From NCBI RefSeq assembly GCF_021869535.1, contig NW_026262593.1:57682318-57746317 (forward strand): a DNA stretch of 64,000 nucleotides. The letters are read 5' to 3'. Of this stretch, positions 60,701 through 64,000 are shown piece after piece (position 1 is the stretch's first letter; every line of letters starts with the position of its first letter). The notes beneath the pieces are model-generated. The model made no database searches. It had not been told where the DNA came from and saw only the letters and a list, made by a program, of their open reading frames with translations. The translations under genes and the position numbers were made by a program. This DNA is from Mytilus californianus. Lineage: Eukaryota; Mollusca; Bivalvia; Mytilida; Mytilidae.

Positions 60701-60965
60701 GCTTGTTAATAAATAACAAGAATACAAAAACAAATAACAATTCTAGAGTACAAACAGTCAATGGAAGCATGTCTATAAGTTTTGTTCAGTTCAAATGCCA
60801 ATTTTGTATCCACATAAACAGCATGCCAAGACCGCCTGTGACACAATCTTTAAAAATTGAGAGTCAAGAAAACAGCATATCAAGCCTATAAACGGGAGGC
60901 GGCTCTCAGTTAAATGATTAGAAAGATAGTGTTATTGAGATCAATTTAAAAATGGGAAACACAAT

Positions 60966-61200
60966 ATAACTTGAGTGATAGGTTGGTTCATTGTTGGGTT
61001 CGTTTTTATTGGTGTGGGGACCCGGAGAGAACGCTTAATCACCTTCTGCAAGAAAATTGGCAATCCCAGTCAATTAAGATCAGAGTTTAACACACCTATG
61101 AGTGGGGTTCGAGCCTAAAACCTCAGCATTGACAAGCTGATGATTCTTGTAGAAGAACGACCAAGACCCCTTAATATCTTTTTAAGACAACAACCGTGTA
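60966..61200 (-). mobile_element. tRNA-derived SINE, minus orientation
   Basis: B-box-like GGCTCGAACCCC on the minus strand (61104-61115), central TGTGTTAAACTCTGATCTTA and CTCTCCGGGTCCCCACACCA, and a degraded tail near 60970. Same family as 9405 and 11035, more diverged. Confidence 0.65.
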
Positions 61201-62329
61201 TAACCCTCTGCAGAGGAAGGAGCACTTCGATCCTTTCTTAGTATGGATAGGCTGCTGTCACTTCCATACCTCACCTTTTTTATATAAAATCACATATCCC
61301 GTATATTATATATTTTATGACAAAAAATTACACCTCAAGCTATTATGATTGCGCTATTTCATGGAGAGATTAATATATTTGACAAATATCTAATGCATTT
61401 ACGACTGTTGTTTAAATTGCATCAGTGAAAAATACCTAATAAATAAAGGCAACGAGTATACCGCTATTCGAGATTGTCTTCAGATACTTATTGATTTAAT
61501 CAGCAATCCTTTTAATATTTCGATCTTACCATATATAATCAACAAAAATCAAGTTAAATTGTTTAAAAAAACTAACCTATTCAAGAGGCTCATCCCTACC
61601 ATTCATTTTATAGGAAATACCCCCTCACCCTCCCACCCTCTAGATTTGAGATAAAAAAAAAACTTAGTGAATCCACATAAAAAGAGATGAGCACACGTCA
61701 ATATCACATGTTCAGCAACACAAAAACCGAAATAACAAAAGGTCGAACAACCTGTGAAAACAGCACCATGACCTAACCTTTCAAATATATGTATACAATG
61801 TGAAAAGTGTTAGTTACATTTGATAGAGAGAAAAAAAGTTTGTCTATGTTGCAATGATTTTCTTTAGTGTACTCGGAGCAGATTTAAGACTGTGGATAGT
61901 TTATTTTGTTGTGAGACTTACAAACTAATTAAAGCATCTCATTACTTTGTAAGTTCACTTTGTTTGGGAAACGGATGTACAAGAGGAACATTTGTTTCAT
62001 TTGTGTTTTTTTATATAGCAGTACTCACCAATGTTTCCCATCCAACTAGTCATCAAATGTTTTGATGTCTGCTGCAATTGAGTCATTTGTGTTGTTGATT
62101 TCTGTACTGTAATTTATTTTCAAAAACCATTTCATTGTACTGTCAAAATTAAATAAAACACATTACATTGTCCTATTATTAACCATGTCATTGATTGATT
62201 GATTTTGTTTGTTTTACGTCAAGTGGCAATTATTTCATGCATATTCAGAACAAAGAACAATTGAAGGTCTTTCTACATCAATTTTCTAAATAATTGATAA
62301 GAAGCTACTACTTGTTTACTCAAAGTTAC
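61201..62329. other. No gene recognised; small repeat fragments
   Basis: 61441-61475 is the start of a GGCAACAGTAGTATACC element. 62188-62230 (CATTGATTGATTGATTTTGT) resembles a SINE tail. The rest is AT-rich and non-coding by inspection. Confidence 0.5.
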
Positions 62330-62334
62330 TAGTG

Positions 62335-62800
62335 GCGTCTAATCATAGGTTTCTTCATACTGATTCAATAAACATATGGTTTCTATAGAGTTTTGCCTGA
62401 AATGAAATAAGGGGGATAATTGACAACTTCCGTTTTAGAAAATGTCACTTCCGGTCTCATATGATAGCTTTATTAACACTGATTCTAAAAATATATGGTT
62501 TATATATAATTTTGCCTGTATAAAGATAAATGGCTACTTCCGGTTTAGAAAATGTCACTTCCGGTCTCATATGACAGCTTTATCCACACTGATTCCAAAA
62601 AGATATGGTTTATATATACTTTTGCCTGTAAAAAGGGAGATAATATGCTACTTCCGGTTTATTAAATGTCATTTCCGGTCTCAAATGATAGTTTAAAGTA
62701 TGACCATTCAAAAAATATATGGTTTCTATTTACTTTTACATGAAATAAGTGCAAAAATAACTACTTCCGGTTCACTCAAGGTCATTTCCGGTTGATATTT
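62335..62800. repeat. Tandem ~113-bp repeat with paired ACTTCCGG words
   Basis: Units begin at 62446, 62556, 62670 and 62783 (CACTTCCGGTCTCATATGAT and relatives), with a partial unit before. Each unit contains ACTGATTC, an A-rich ATATGGTTT word, CTTTTGCCTG, then CTACTTCCGGTTTA. The predicted 84-residue frame over it is repeat-driven. Confidence 0.85.
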
Positions 62801-62879
62801 CTCAAGGTCATATGTCAGCCAACATTTGCAAAAGATCTCATGGCTTTATCATGTACCAATCTGAAGAAATAATCAATCT

Positions 62880-63530
62880 ACCTTAACATAAAAACATTTC
62901 AGGGGCAATAACTCCTACAAGATGTCACTGGATTGATTCAGACCAATTGTATCATATCTTCATCACAATATAACAAACATTTTGCAGTAGTTCTTTTATA
63001 TATAACGTTAAAAATATCAGAGAAAATGCAAAAACAAACAAAAGACAAAATTCAGAACATGACCTTGACCTCATTTTCTAAGTAAGGCCCCAAGGACCTC
63101 AAATAAGAAGACTATAGGTTTAAATAGCCTACGGTTTATGAGTTACAAAGACATAACGACAAATTTATTTCATAAAGGTGGATAACTCCTAAAAAATTTC
63201 GTCGAATCGCTTTGATCCAAATTAGGCAAAAATTCCTGAGGATGTAACGAACAATTTAGAAAAAGAATTTTGTCTACATCTTTATTTGTTACGAAGGAGA
63301 TTGAATCACATGATAAACAGTGAATAGGGAGATAACTCTTACAAAGAAATTTGTTTGGCTTAGCATGGTGATATTTTGAGCGCATAAACTTTACGATACA
63401 ATATGAGAAATATCTAAACGACATATTGCCAAACAAAAATTTATCGCAAGAACGAAATTTGGCGGAAGAAAAAAAAAAAATAATTAAAAACCGGTCTTTC
63501 CACCCATAAAGATCAATTTTGATATAGAAC
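62880..63530. repeat. Diverged block of GGGAGATAACTCCTAC-type repeat
   Basis: GGGGCAATAACTCCTACAAG (62903), GGTGGATAACTCCTAAAAAA (63177) and GGGAGATAACTCTTACAAAG (63330) recur with associated words such as GACCTTGACCTCATTTTCTA (63061) and GCCTACGGTTTATGAGTTAC (63128). Related text is at 59450-59710 and 63900-63990. Non-coding. Confidence 0.6.
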
Positions 63531-63539
63531 TATGAAAAT

Positions 63540-63800
63540 TCAGTTTGAAATATCAAATCCAGCGTCAAATGATAGCTTATTGTACACTGATTCAAAAAAT
63601 ATATGGTTTCTTTACATTTTTTTCTACATAAGGGAGATAAATTGTTACTTACGGTTAGAAATATGTCACTTCCAGTTTTATTTGATAGTTTACTTGATAC
63701 TGATTCCAAAAATATATTGTTCAATATACTTTTACATTCAATAAGTACAAAAAATAGCTACTTCCGGTTTACCCACGGTCACTTCCGGTTGGCTTTTCCA
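63540..63800. repeat. Second block of the ~113-bp ACTTCCGG repeat
   Basis: Boundary words at 63667 (CACTTCCAGTTTTATTTGAT) and 63780 (CACTTCCGGTTGGCTTTTCC) are 113 bp apart, with ACTGATTC and ATATGGTTT inside. It is separated from the first block by the diverged repeat at 62880-63530. Confidence 0.8.
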
Positions 63801-64000
63801 TGGTCAAGTGTCTTGCATCGTAATGAAAAAAGTCCCATGGCTTTATCATGTATACATATGAGGTAAAAGCAAAGGTCAAAATATAGAATGTCAATTTTAC
63901 CTATGACCTTGAGTTCAATTTCAAGGTCATAAACCAAGGACTTCAAATCAAAAGACCATAGGTCTTTATTATATATGGTTAATGAGTTATATCACTATAT

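Overview
The window looks like nuclear DNA of a bivalve mollusc, most likely a mussel (Mytilidae). It is AT-rich, has intron-split genes with GT/AG junctions, and is full of degraded retroelements, SINEs and MITEs. The two gene families I can recognise, invertebrate-type (i-type) lysozyme and short-chain collagen C4-like protein, are both typical of bivalves. The species call is an inference; no database was consulted.

Layout: (1) 1-6590 is one end of a minisatellite of roughly 30-bp units around the palindrome ATGCAT, with higher-order structure near 290 bp. (2) 6591-12190 has the last exon of a short-chain collagen C4-like gene (minus strand), two tRNA-derived SINEs and a long retroelement tail. 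(3) 12190-23480 is the first lysozyme block: a complete four-exon i-type lysozyme gene on the minus strand, interrupted downstream-to-upstream by MITEs and a Penelope-like element (PLE). (4) 23500-29720 is repeat-rich with no recognised gene. (5) 29725-40305 is a second block: a 3.8-kb non-coding module followed by lysozyme copy 2, also apparently intact. (6) 40305-48750 is a retroelement-rich stretch with a second PLE and a third, different reverse-transcriptase fragment. (7) 48755-59915 is a third block, repeating the module and ending in a lysozyme remnant that has lost its coding exons. (8) 59915-64000 holds more repeats, including 113-bp tandem units carrying ACTTCCGG.

The main biological content is a tandemly amplified secreted antibacterial/digestive enzyme locus with a repeat period of about 19-21 kb. 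The two complete proteins (141 and 143 residues) keep both catalytic acids and all 14 mature cysteines but differ by about 15 residues. Because the blocks are paralogous, each serves as an empty-site control for the other, which lets several transposon insertions be read directly. The same comparison suggests that the abundant repeat ending in ...CATACCACATCTTCTTA is the 3' tail of a PLE, since two copies run directly into PLE reverse-transcriptase sequence in the same orientation.

Limits: exon models were built by eye; 5' UTR exons, promoters and exact transposon ends are approximate. No rRNA gene, CRISPR array or intact transposase was seen.
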